This document shows positions 29,701-43,200 of a stretch of 64,000 nucleotides of DNA, in pieces; the first letter of the stretch is position 1, and each line of letters begins with the position of its first letter. The translations under genes were made by a program, and so were the position numbers. Below the pieces are notes generated by a model. That model searched no databases. It was not told the DNA's origin and saw only the letters and a program-made list of their open reading frames with translations. The stretch is from Crotalaria pallida. Lineage: Eukaryota > Streptophyta > Magnoliopsida > Fabales > Fabaceae. Where the stretch lies: assembly GCA_037953625.1 (NCBI GenBank), contig CM075649.1:70029290-70093289 (forward strand), given 5' to 3'.

Positions 29701-32179
29701 ACACTTGTTAGAACCTCCAAGGACTCGTGCTACACCCTATACGTCCCTTGGGGACTCAAGCATTGTTTACGATCATTCTAATGGTTCTTATAAGTCCAAA
29801 TACATAATCCTAGACCATTCTAAGCCTTTAGAATACTCTCTTAACCATTCTACACTTGTTAGAACCTCCAAGGACTCGTGCTACACCCTCTACGTCCTTT
29901 GGGGTACCAAGCAATGTTTAGGATCATTCTAATGGTTCTTTTAAGTCCTAATACGCATTCCTAGACCATTCTAAGCCTTTAGAATACTCTCTTAACCATT
30001 CTACACTTGTTAGAACCTCCAAGGACTCATGCTACACGCTCTACGTCCCTCGGGGACTCAAGAATTGTTTAGGATCATTCTAATGGTTCTTATAAGTCCT
30101 AATACACATTCGTAGACCATTCTAAGCCATTAGAATACTCTCTTAACCATTCTACACTTGTTAGAACATCCAAGGACTCGTGCTACACCCTCTACGTCCC
30201 TTGGTGTACAAAGCAATGTTTAGGATCATTCTAATGGTTCTTATAAGTCCTTATACACCTTCCTAGACCATTCTAAGCCTTTAGAATACTCTCTTCACCA
30301 TTCTACACTTGTTAGAACCTCCAAGGACTCATGCTACACCCTCTACGTCCTTTGGGGACTCAAGCATTGTTTAGGATCTTTCTAATGGTTCTTATAAGTC
30401 CAAATACATATTTCTAGACATTTCTAAGCCTTTAGAATACTCTCTTAACCATTCTACACCTTTTAGAACCTCCAAGGACTCGTGCTACACCCTCTACGTC
30501 CCTTGGGGACTCAAGCATTGTTTAGCATCATTCTAATGGTTCTTATAAGTCCAAATACATATTCCTAGACCATTCTAAGCCATTAGAATACTCTCTTAAC
30601 CATTCTACACTTGTTAGAACCTCCAAGGGCTTGTGCTACACCCTCTACGTCCCTTGAGGACTCAAGCATTGTTTAGGATCATTCTAATGGTTCTTATAAG
30701 TCCAAATACATATTCCTAGACCATTCTAAGCCTTTAGAATACTCTCTTAACCATTCTACACTTGTTAGAACCTCCAAGGACTCGTGCTACACCCTATACG
30801 TCCAATGGGGACTCAAGCATTGTTTACGATCATTCTAATGGTTCTTATAAGTCCAAATACATAATCCTAGACCATTCTAAGCCTTTAGAATACTCTCTTA
30901 ACCATTCTACACTTGTTAGAACCTCCAAGGACTCGTGCTACACCCTCTACGTCCTTTGGGGTACCAAGCAATGTTTAGGATCATTCTAATGGTTCTTTTA
31001 AGTCCTAATACGCATTCCTAGACCATTCTAAGCCTTTAGAATACTCTCTTAACCATTCTACACTTGTTAGAACCTCCAAGGACTCATGCTACACGCTCTA
31101 CGTCCCTCGGGGACTCAAGAATTGTTTAGGATCATTCTAATGGTTCTTATAAGTCCTAATACACATTCCTAGACCATTCTAAGCCTTTAGAATACTCTTA
31201 ACCATTCTACACTTGTTAGAACATCCAAGGACTCGTGCTACACCCTTTACGTCCCTTGGTGTACCAAGCAATGTTTAGGATCATTCTAATGGTTCTTATA
31301 AGTCCTAATACACCTTCCTAGACCATTCTAAGCCTTTAGAATACTCTCTTCACCATTCTACACTTGTTAGAACCTCCAAGGACTCATTCTACACCCGCTA
31401 CGTCCTTTGGGGACTCAAGCATTGTTTAGGATCTTTCCAATGGTTCTTATAAGTCCAAATACATATTCCTAGACATTTCTAAGCCTTTAGAATACTCTCT
31501 TAACCATTCTACACATTTTAGAACCTCCAAGGACTCGTGCTACACCCTCTACGTCCCTTGGGGACTCAAGCATTGTTTAGGATCATTCTAATGGTTCTTA
31601 TAAGTCCAAATACATATTCCTAGACCATTCTAAGCCTTTAGAATACTCTCTTAACCATTCTACACTTGTTAGAACCTCCAAGGACTCGTGCTACACCCTC
31701 TACGTCCTTTGGGGTACCAAGCAATGTTTAGGATCATTCTAATGGTTCTTGTAAGTCCTAATACAAATTCCTAGACCATTCTAAGCCTTTAGAATACTCT
31801 CTTAACCATTATACACTTGTTAAAACCTCCAAGGACTCGTGCTACACCCTCTACTTCCTTTGGGGTACCAAGCAATGTTTAGGATCATTCTAATGGTTCT
31901 TGTAAGTCCTAATACACATTCCTAGACCATTCTAAGCCTTTAGAATACTCTCTTAACCATTCTACACTTGTTAGAACCTCCAAGGACTCATGCTACACGC
32001 TCTATGTCCCTCGGGGACTCAAGCATTGTTTAGGATCATTCTAATGGTTCTTATAAGTCCTAATACACATTCGTAGACCATTCTAAGCCTTTAGAATACT
32101 CTCTTAACCATTCTACACTTGTTAGAACATCCAAGGACTCGTGCTACACCCTCTACGTCCCTTGGTGTACCAAGCAATG

Positions 32180-34295
32180 TTTTGGATCATTCTAATGGTT
32201 CTTGTAAGTCCTAATACACATTCCTAGACCATTCTAAGCCTTTAGAATACTCTCTTAACCATTATACACTTGTTAAAACCTCCAAGGACTCGTGCTACAC
32301 CCTTTACGTCCCTTGAGGACTCAAGTATTGTTTAGGATCATTCTAATGGTTCTTATAAGTCCTAATACACATTCCTAGACCATTCTAAGCCTTTAGAATA
32401 CTCTCTTAACCATTCTACACTTGTTAGAACATCCAAGGACTCGTGCTACACCCTCTACGTCCCTTGGTGTACCAAGGAATGTTTAGGATTATTCTAATGG
32501 TTCTTATAAGTCCTAATACACCTTCCTAGACCATTCTAAGCCTTTAGAATACTCTCTTCACCATTCTACACTTGTTAGAACCTCCAAGGACTCATGCTAC
32601 ACCCTCTACGTCCCTTGGGGACTCAAGCATTGTTTAGGATCATTCTAATGGTTCTTATAAGTCCAAATACATATTCCTAGACCATTCTAAGCCATTAGAA
32701 TACTCTCTTAACCATTCTACACTTGTTAGAACCTCCAAGGGCTTGTGCTACACCCTCTACGTCCCTTGGTGTACCAAGCAATGTTTTGGATCATTCTAAT
32801 GGTTTTTGTAAGTCCTAATACACATTCCTAGACCATTCTAAGCCTTTAGAATACTCTCTTAACCATTATACACTTGTTAAAACCTCCAAGGACTCGTGCT
32901 ACACCCTCTACGTCCCTTGAGGACTCAAGTATTGTTTAGGATCATTCTAATGGTTCTTATAAGTCCTAATACACATTCCTAGACCATTCTAAGCCTTTAG
33001 AAAACTCTCTTAACCATTCTACACTTGTTAGAACATCCAAGGACTCGTGCTACACCCTCTACGTCCCTTGGTGTACCAAGCAATGTTTAGGATCATTCTA
33101 ATGGTTCTTATAAGTCCTAATACACCTTCCTAGACCATTCTAAGCCTTTAGAATACTCTCTTCACCATTCTACACTTGTTAGAACCTCCAAGGACTCGTG
33201 CTACACCCTCTACGTCCCTTGGTGTACCAAGCAATGTTTTGGATCATTTTAATGGTTCTTGTAAGTCCTAATACACATTCCTAGACCATTCTAAGCCTTT
33301 AGAATACTCTCTTAACCATTATACACTTGTTAAAACCTCCAAGGACTCGTGCTACACCCTCTACGTCCCTTGAGGACTCAAGTATTGTTTAGGATCATTC
33401 TAATGGTTCTTATAAGTCCTAATACACATTCCTAGACCATTCTAAGCCTTTAGAATACTCTCTTAACCATTCTACACTTGTTAGAACATCCAAGGACTCG
33501 TGCTACACCCTCTACGTCCCTTGGTGTACCAAGGAATGTTTAGGATTATTCTAATGGTTCTTATAAGTCCTAATACACCTTCCTAGACCATTCTAAGCCT
33601 TTAGAATACTCTCTTCACCATTCTACACTTGTTAGAACCTCCAAGGACTCATGCTACACCCTCTACGTCCCTTGGGGACTCAAGCATTGTTTAGGATCAT
33701 TCTAATGGTTCTTATAAGTCCAAATACATATTCCTAGACCATTCTAAGCCATTAGAATACTCTCTTAACCATTCTACACTTGTTAGAACCTCCAAGGGCT
33801 TGTGCTACACCCTCTACGTCCCTTGGTGTACCAAGCAATGTTTTGGATCATTCTAATGGTTCTTGTAAGTCCTAATACACATTCCTAGACCATTCTAAGC
33901 CTTTAGAATACTCTCTTAACCATTATACACTTGTTAAAACCTCCAAGGACTCGTGCTACACCCTCTACGTCCCTTGAGGACTCAAGTATTGTTTAGGATC
34001 ATTCTAATGGTTCTTATAAGTCCTAATACACATTCCTAGACCATTCTAAGCCTTTAGAAAACTCTCTTAACCATTCTACACTTGTTAGAACATCCAAGGA
34101 CTCGTGCTACACCCTCTACGTCCCTTGGTGTACCAAGCAATGTTTAGGATCATTCTAATGGTTCTTATAAGTCCTAATACACCTTCCTAGACCATTCTAA
34201 GCCTTTAGAATACTCTCTTCACCATTCTACACTTGTTAGAACCTCCAAGGACTCGTGCTACACCCTCTACGTCCTTTGGGGTACCAAGCAATGTT
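32180..34295 (+). repeat. Seven-monomer (1057-bp) tandem higher-order duplication
   Basis: Two adjacent seven-monomer blocks match at 1057 bp (7 x 151). The rare variant ACCAAGGAATG followed by GGATTATTC occurs at 32471 and 33528. The variant TTTAGAAAACTC occurs near 33000 and 34057. Small differences exist, such as GGTTTTTGTAAG near 32805 versus GGTTCTTGTAAG near 33862. Edges are approximate. Confidence 0.85.
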
Positions 34296-37200
34296 TAGGA
34301 TCATTCTAATGGTTCTTTTAAGTCCTAATACGCATTCCTAGACCATTCTAAGCCTTTAGAATACTCTCTTAACCATTCTACACTTGTTAGAACCTCCAAG
34401 GACTCATGCTACACGCTCTACGTCCCTCGGGGACTCAAGAATTGTTTAGGATCATTCTAATGGTTCTTATAAGTCCTAATACACATTCGTAGACCATTCT
34501 AAGCCTTTAGAATACTCTCTTAACCATTCTACACTTGTTAGAACATCCAAGGACTCGTGCTACACCCTCTACGTCCCTTGGTGTACCAAGCAATGTTTAG
34601 GATCATTCTAATGGTTCTTATAAGTCCTAATACACCTTCCTAGACCATTCTAAGCCTTTAGAATACTCTCTTCACCATTCTACACTTGTTAGAACCTCCA
34701 AGGACTCATGCTACACCCTCTACGTCCTTTGGGGACTCAAGCATTGTTTAGGATCTTTCTAATGGTTCTTATGAGTCCAAATACATATTCCTAGACATTT
34801 CTAAGCCTTTAGAATACTCTCTTAACCATTCTACACCTTTTAGAACCTCCAAGGACTCGTGCTGTACCCTCTACGTCCCTTGGGGACTCAAGCATTGTTT
34901 AGGATCATTCTAATGGTTCTTATAAGTCCAAATACATATTCCTAGACCATTCTAAGCCTTTAGAATACTCTCTTAACCATTCTACACTTGTTAGAACCTC
35001 CAAGGACTCGTGCTACACCGTCTACGTCCTTTGGGGTACCAAGCAATGTTTAGTATCATTCTAATGGTTCTTGTAAGTCCTAATACACATTCCTAGACCA
35101 TTCTAAGCCTTTAGAATACTCTCTTAACCATTATACACTTGTTAAAACCTCCAAGGACTCGTGCTACACCCTCTACGTCCTTTGGGGTACCAAGCAATGT
35201 TTAGGATCATTCTAATGGTTCTTGTAAGTCCTAATACACATTCCTAGACCATTCTAAGCCTTTAGAATACTCTCTTAACCATTCTACACTTGTTAGAACC
35301 TCCAAGGACTCATGCTACACGCTCTACGTCCCTCGGGGACTCAAGCATTGTTTAGGATTATTCTAATGGTTCTTATAAGTCCTAATACACATTCGTAGAC
35401 CATTCTAAGCCTTTAGAATACTCTCTTAACCATTCTACACTTGTTAGAACATCCAAGGACTCGTGCTACACCCTCTACGTCCCTTGGTGTACAAAGCAAT
35501 GTTTAGGATCATTCTAATGGTTCTTATATGTCCTAATACACCTTCCTAGACCATTCTAAGCCTTTAGAATACTCTCTTCACCATTCTACACTTGTTAGAA
35601 CCTCCAAGGACTCATGCTACACGCTCTGCGTCCCTTGGGGACTCAAGCATTGTTTAGGATCTTTCTAATGATTCTTATAAGTCCAAATACATATTCCTAG
35701 ACAATTCTAAGCCTTTAGAATACTCTCTTAACCATTCTACACTTGTTAGAACCTCCAAGGACTCGTGCTACACTGTCTACGTCCCTTGGTGTACCGAGCA
35801 ATGTTTAGGATCATTCTAATGGTTCTTATAAGTCCTAATACACATTCCTAGACCATTCTAAGCCTTTAGAATACTCTCTTAACCATTATACACTTGTTAA
35901 AACCTCCAAGGACTCGTGGTACACCCTCTACGTCCCTTGAGGACTCAAGTATTGTTTAGGATCATTCTAATGGTTCTTATAAGTCCTAATACACATTCCT
36001 AGACCATTCTAAGCCTTTAGAATACTCTCTTAACAATTCTACACTTGTTAGAACATCCAAGGACTCGTGCTACACCCTCTACGTCCCTTGGTGTACCAAG
36101 CAATGTTTAGGATCATTCTAATGGTTCTTATAAGTCCTAATACACCTTCCTAGACCATTCTAAGCCTTTAGAATACTCTCTTCACCATTCTACACTTGTT
36201 AGAACCTCCAAGGACTCATGCTACACCCTCTACGTCCTTTGGGGACTCAAGCATTGTTTAGGATCTTTCTAATGGTTCTTATAAGTCCAAATACATATTC
36301 CTAGACCATTCTAAGCCTTTAGAATACTCTCTTAACCATTCTACACCTTTTAGAACCTCCAAGGACTCGTGCTACACCCTCTACGTCCCTTGAGGACTCA
36401 AGCATTGTTTAGGATCATTCTAATGGTTCTAATAAGTCCAAATACATATTCCTAGACCATTCTAAGCCTTTAGAATACTCTCTTAACCATTCTACACTTG
36501 TTAGAACATCCAAGGACTCGTGCTACACCCTCTACGTCCCTTGGTGTACCAAGCAATGTTTAGGATCATTCTAATGGTTCTTATAAGTCCTAATACACCT
36601 TCCTAGACCATTCTAAGCCTTTAGAATACTCTCTTCACCATTCTACACTTGTTAGAACCTCCAAGGACTCATGCTACACCCTCTACGTCCTTTGGGGACT
36701 CAAGCATTGTTTAGGATCTTTCTAATGGTTCTTATAAGTCCAAATACACATTCCTAGACCATTCTAAGCCTTTAGAATACTCTCTTAACCATTCTACACC
36801 TTTTAGAACCTCCAAGGACTCGTGCTACACCCTCTACGTCCCTTGGGGACTCAAGCATTGTTTAGGATCATTCTAATGGTTCTTATAAGTCCAAATACAT
36901 ATTCCTAGACCATTCTATGCCTTTAGAATACTCTCTTAACCATTCTACACTTGTTAGAACCTCTAAGGACTCGTGCTACACCCTATACGTCCCTTGGGGA
37001 CTCAAGCATTGTTTACGATCATTCTAATGGTTCTTATAAGTCTAAATACATAATCCTAGACCATTCTAAGCCTTTAGAATACTCTCTTAACCATTCTACA
37101 CTTGTTAGAACCTCCAAGGACTCGTGCTACACCCTCTACGTCCATTGGGGTACCAAGCAATGTTTAGGATCATTCTAATGGTTCTTGTAAGTCCTAATAC

Positions 37201-40200
37201 ACATTCCTAGACCATTCTAAGCCTTTAGAATACTCTCTTAACCATTCTACACTTGTTAGAACATCCAAGGACTCGTGCTACACCCTCCACGTCCCTTGGT
37301 GTACCAAGCAATGTTTTGGATCATTCTAATGGTTCTTATAAGTCCTAATACACATTCCTAGACCATTCTTAGCCTTTAGAATACTCTCTTAACCATTATA
37401 CACTTGTTAAAACCTCCACGGACTCATGCTACACCCTCTACGTCCCTTGAGGACTCAAGTATTGTTTAGGATCATTCTAATGGTTCTTATAAGTCCTAAT
37501 ACACATTCCTAGACCATTCTAAGCCTTTAGAATACTCTCTTAACCATTCTACACTTGTTAGAACATCCAAGGACTCGTGCTACTCCCTCTACGTCCCTTG
37601 GTGTACCAAGCAATGTTTAGGATCATTCTAATGGTTCTTATAAGTCCTAATACACCTTCCTAGACCATTCTAAGCCTTTAGAATACTCTCTTAACCATTC
37701 TACACTTGTTAGAACCTCCAAGGACTCGTGCTACACCCTCTACGTCCTTTGGGGTACCAAGCAATGTTTAGCATCATTCTAATAGTTCTTGTAAGTCCTA
37801 ATACACATTCCTAGACCATTCTAAGCCTTCAGAATACTCTCTTAACCATTCTACACTTGTTAGAACCTCCAAGGACTCATGCTACACGCTCTACGTCCCT
37901 CGGGGACTCAAGCATTGTTTAGGATCATTCTAACGGTTCTTATAAGTCCTAATACACATTCGTAGACCATTCTAAGCCTTTAGAATACTCTCTTAACCAT
38001 TATACACTTGTTAGAACCTCCAAGGACTCGTGCTACACCCTCTACGTCCCTTGGTGTACCAAGCAATGTTTAGGATCATTCTAATGGTTCTTATAAGTCC
38101 TAATACACCTTCCTAGACCATTCTAAGCCTTTAGAATACTCTCTTCACCATTCTACACTTGTTAGAACCTCCAAGGACTCATGCTACACGCTCTGCGTCC
38201 CTTGGGGACTCAAGCATTGTTTAGGATCTTTCTAATGATTCTTATAAGTCCAAATACATATTCCTAGACCATTCTAAGCCTTTAGAATACTCTCTTAACC
38301 ATTCTACACTTGTTAGAACCTCCAAGGACTCGTGCTACACCCTCTACGTCCCTTGGTGTACCGAGCAATGTTTAGGATCATTCTAATGGTTCTTATCAGT
38401 CCTAATACACATTCCTAGACCATTCTAAGCCTTTAGAATACTCTCTTAACCATTATACACTTGTTAAAACCTCCAAGGACTCGTGGTACACCCTCTACGT
38501 CCCTTGAGGACTCAAGTATTGTTTAGGATCATTCTAATGGTTCTTATAAGTCCTAATACACATTCCTAGACCATTCTAAGCCTTTAGAATACTCTCTTAA
38601 CAATTCTACACTTGTTAAAACCACCAAGGACTCATGCTACACCCTCTACGTCCCTTGAGGACTCAAGTATTGTTTAGGATCATTCTAATGGTTCTTATAA
38701 GTCCTAATACACATTCCTAGACCATTCTAAGCCTTTAGAATACTCTCTTAACCATTCTACACTTGTTAGAACATCCAAGGACTCGTGCTACACCCTCTAC
38801 GTCCCTTGGTGTACAAAGCAATGTTTAGGATCATTCTAATGGTTCTTATAAGTCCTAATACACCTTCCTAGACCATTCTAAGCCTTTAGAATACTCTCTT
38901 AACAATTCTACACTTGTTAAAACCACCAAGGACTCATGCTACTCCCTCTACGTCCCTTGGGGACTCAAGCATTGTTTAGGATCATTCTAATGGTTCTTAT
39001 AAGTCCAAATACATATTCCTAGCCCATTCTAAGCCTTTAGAATACTCTCTTAACCATTCTACACTTGTTAGAACCTCCAAGGACTCGTGCTACACCCTCT
39101 ACGTCCTTTGGGGTACCAAGCAATGTTTAGGATCATTCTAATGGTTCTTGTAAGTCCTAATACACATTCCTAGACCATTCTAAGCCTTTAGAATACTCTC
39201 TTAACCATTATACACTTGTTAAAACCACCAAGGACTCATGCTACACCCTCTACGTCCCTTGAGGACTCAAGTATTGTTTAGGATCATTCTAATGGTTCTT
39301 ATAAGTCCTAATACACATTCCTAGACCATTCTAAGCCTTTAGAATACTCTCTTAACCATTCTACACTTGTTAGAACATCCAAGGACTCGTGCTACACCCT
39401 CTACGTCCCTTGGTGTAACAAGCAATGTTTAGGATCATTCTAATGGTTCTTATAAGTCCTAATACACCTTCCTAGACCATTCTAAGCCTTTAGAATACTC
39501 TCTTCACCATTCTACACTTGTTAGAACCTCCAAGGACTCATGCTACACGCTCTACGTCCCTTGGGGACTCAAGCATTGTTTAGGATCATTCTAATGGTTC
39601 TTATAAGTCCAAATACATATTCCTAGACCATTCTATGCCTTTAGAATACTCTCTTAACCATTCTACACTTGTTAGAACCTCCAAGGACTCGTGCTACACC
39701 CTCTACGTCACTTGGGGTACCGAGCAATGTTTAGGATCATTCTAATGGTTCTTATAAGTCCTAATACACCTTCCTAGACCATTCTAAGCCTTTAGAATAC
39801 TCTCTTAACCATTCTACACTTGTTAAAACCTCCAAGGACTCGTGGTACACCCTCTACGTCCCTTGAGGACTCAAGTATTGTTTAGGATCATTCTAATGGT
39901 TCTTATAAGTCCTAATACACATTCCTAGACCATTCTAAGCCTTTAGAATACTCTCTTAACCATTCTACACTTGTTAGAACCTCCAAGGACTCATGCTACA
40001 CGCTCTACGTCCCTTGGGGACTCAAGCATTGTTTAGGATCATTCTAATGGTTCTTATAAGTCCAAATACATATTCCTAGACCATTCTATGCCTTTAGAAT
40101 AATCTCTTAACCATTCTACACTTGTTAGAACCTCCAAGGACTCGTGCTACACCCTCTACGTCACTTGGGGTACCGAGCAATGTTTTGGATCATTCTAATG

Positions 40201-43200
40201 GTTCTTATAAGTCCTAATACACCTTCCTAGACCATTCTAAGCCTTTAGAATACTCTCTTAACCATTCTACACTTGTTAGAACCTCCAAGGACTCATGCTA
40301 CACGCTCTACGTCCCTTGAGGACTCAAGTATTGTTTAGGATCATTCTAATGGTTCTTATAAGTCCAAATACATATTCCTAGACCATTCTAAGCCTTTAGA
40401 ATACTCTATTAACCATTCTACACTTGTTAGAACCTCCAAGGACTCGTGCTACACCCTATACGTCCCTTGGGGACTCAAGCATTGTTTACGATCATTCTAA
40501 TGGTTCTTATAAGTCCAAATACATAATCGTAGACCATTCTAAGCCTTTAGAATACTCTCTTAACCATTCTACACTTGTTAGAACCTCCAAGGACTCGTGC
40601 TACACCCTCTACGTCCTTTGGGGTACCAAGCAATGTTTAGGATCATTCTAATGGTTCTTGTAAGTCCTAATTCACATTCCTAGACCATTCTAAGCCTTTA
40701 GAATACTCTCTTAACCAATCTACACTTGTTAGAACATCCAAGGACTCGTGCTACACGCTCTACGTCCCTTGGTGTACCAAGCAATGTTTAGGATCATTCT
40801 TATGGTTCTTATAAGTCCTAATACACCTTCCTAGACCATTCTAAGCCTTTAGAATACTCTCATCACCATTCTACACTTGTTAGAACCTCCAAGGACTCAT
40901 GCTACACCCTGTACGTCCTTTGGGGTACCAAGAAATGTTTAGGATCATTCTAATGGTTCTTGTAAGTCCTAATACACATTCCTAGACCATTCTAAGCCTT
41001 TAGAATACTATATTAACCATTCTACACTTGTTAGAACCTCCAAGGACTCGTGCTACACCCTATACGTCCCTTGGGGACTCAAGCATTGTTTACGATCATT
41101 CTAATGGTTCTTATAAGTCCAAATACATAATCCTAGACGATTCTAAGCCTTTAGAATACTCTCTTAACCATTCTACACTTGTTAGAACCTCCAAGGACTC
41201 ATGCTACACGCTCTACGTCCCTCGGGGACTCAAGCATTGTTTAGGATCATTCTAATGGTTCTTATAAGTCCTAATACACATTCCTAGACCATTCTAAGCC
41301 TTTAGAATACTCTCTACACCATTCTACACTTATTAGAACCTCCAAGGACTCATGCTACACGCTCTACGTCCCTTGGGGACTCAAGCATTGTTTAGGATCA
41401 TTCTAATGGTTCTTATAAGTCCAAATACATATTCCTAGACCATTCTATGCCTTTAGAATACTCTCTTAACCATTCTACACTTGTTAGAACCTCCAAGGAC
41501 TCGTGCTACACCCTCTACGTCCTTTGGGGTACCAAGCAATGTTTAGGATCATTCTAATGGTTCTTGTAAGTCCTAATACACATTCCTAAACCATTCTAAG
41601 CCTTTAGAATACTCTCTTAACCATTCTACACTTGTTAGAACCTCCAAGGACTCAAGCTACACCCTGTACGTCCTTTGGGGTACCAAAAATTGTTTAGGAT
41701 CATTCTAATGGTTCTTGTAAGTCCTAATACACATTCCTAGAACATTCTAAGCCTTTAGAATACTCTCTTAACCATTCTACACTTGTTAGAACCTCCAAGG
41801 ACTCATGCTACACGCTCTACGTCCCTTGGGGACTCAAGCATTGTTTAGGATCATTTTAATGGTTCTTATAAGTCCAAATACATATTCCTAGACCATTCTA
41901 TGCCTTTAGAATACTCTCTTAACCATTCTACACTTGTTAGAACCTCCAAGGACTCGTGCTACACCCTCTACGTCACTTGGGGTACCGAGCAATGTTTAGG
42001 ATCATTCTAATGGTTCTTATAAGTCCTAATACACCTTCCTAGACCATTCTAAGCCTTTAGAATACTCTCTTAACCATTCTACACTTGTTAAAACCTCCAA
42101 GGACTCATGCTACACCCTCTACGTCCCTCGGGGACTCAAGCATTGTTTAGGATAATTCTAATGGTTCTTATAAGTCCTAATACACATTCCTAGACCATTC
42201 TAAGCCTTTAGAATACTCTCTTAACCATTCTACACTTGTTAGAACATCCAAGGACTCGTGCTACACGCTCTACGTCCTTTGGGGTACCAAGCAATGTTTA
42301 GGATCATTGTAATGGTTCTTATAAGTCCTAATACACGTTCCTAGACCATTCTAAGCCTTTAGAATACTCTCTTCACCATTCTACACTTGTTAGAACCTCC
42401 AAGGACTCATGCTATACGCACTACGTTCCTTGGGGCACCAGGAAATGTTTAGGATCATTCTAATGGTTCTTGTAAGTCCTAATACACATTCCTAGACAAT
42501 TCTAAGCCTTTAGAATACTCTCTTAACCATTCTACACTTGTTAGAACCTCCAAGGACTCATGCTACACGCTCTACATCCCTCGGGGACTCAAGCATTGTT
42601 TAGGATCATTCTAATGGTTCTTATAAGTCCTAATACACATTCCTAGACCATTCTAAGCCTTTAGAATACTCTCTTAACCATTCTACACTTGTTAGAACAT
42701 CCAAGGACTCGTGCTACACCCTCTACGTCCTTTGGGGTACCAAGCAATGTTTAGGATCATTCTAATGGTTCTTATAAGTCCTAATACACATTCCTAGACC
42801 ATTCTAAGCCTTTAGAATACTCTCTTAACCATTCTACACTTGTTAGAACATCCAAGGACTCGTGCTACACCCTCTACATCCCTTGGTGTACCAAGCAATG
42901 TTTAGGATCATTCTAATGGTTCTTATAAGTCCTAATACACATTCCTAGCCCATTCTAAGCCTTTAGAATACTCTTTTAACCATTATACACTTGTTAAAAC
43001 CTCCAAGGACTCATGCTACACCCTCTACGTCCCTTGAGGACTCAAGTATTGTTTAGGATCATTCTAATGGTTCTTATAAGTCCTAATACACTTTCCTAGA
43101 CCATTCTAAGCCTTTAGAATACTCTCTTAACTATTCTACACTTTTTAGAACATCCAAGGACTCGTGCTGCACCCTCTACGTCCCTTGGTGTACCAAGCAA

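Noticed and set aside
8111..41255. Fifteen near-identical 75-codon open frames in the satellite (8111, 10677, 12338, 14150, 15056, 18228, 19134, 22306, 24571, 27893, 29705, 30762, 36951, 40424, 41028)
   Set aside because: They begin at TTG, not ATG, and run across one and a half monomers. They are open only where a monomer has TTTACG in place of TTTAGG (removing TAG) and TCCAAATAC in place of TCCTAATAC (removing TAA). Because 151 is not a multiple of three, the frame shifts every monomer. They are by-products of monomer variants, not genes.
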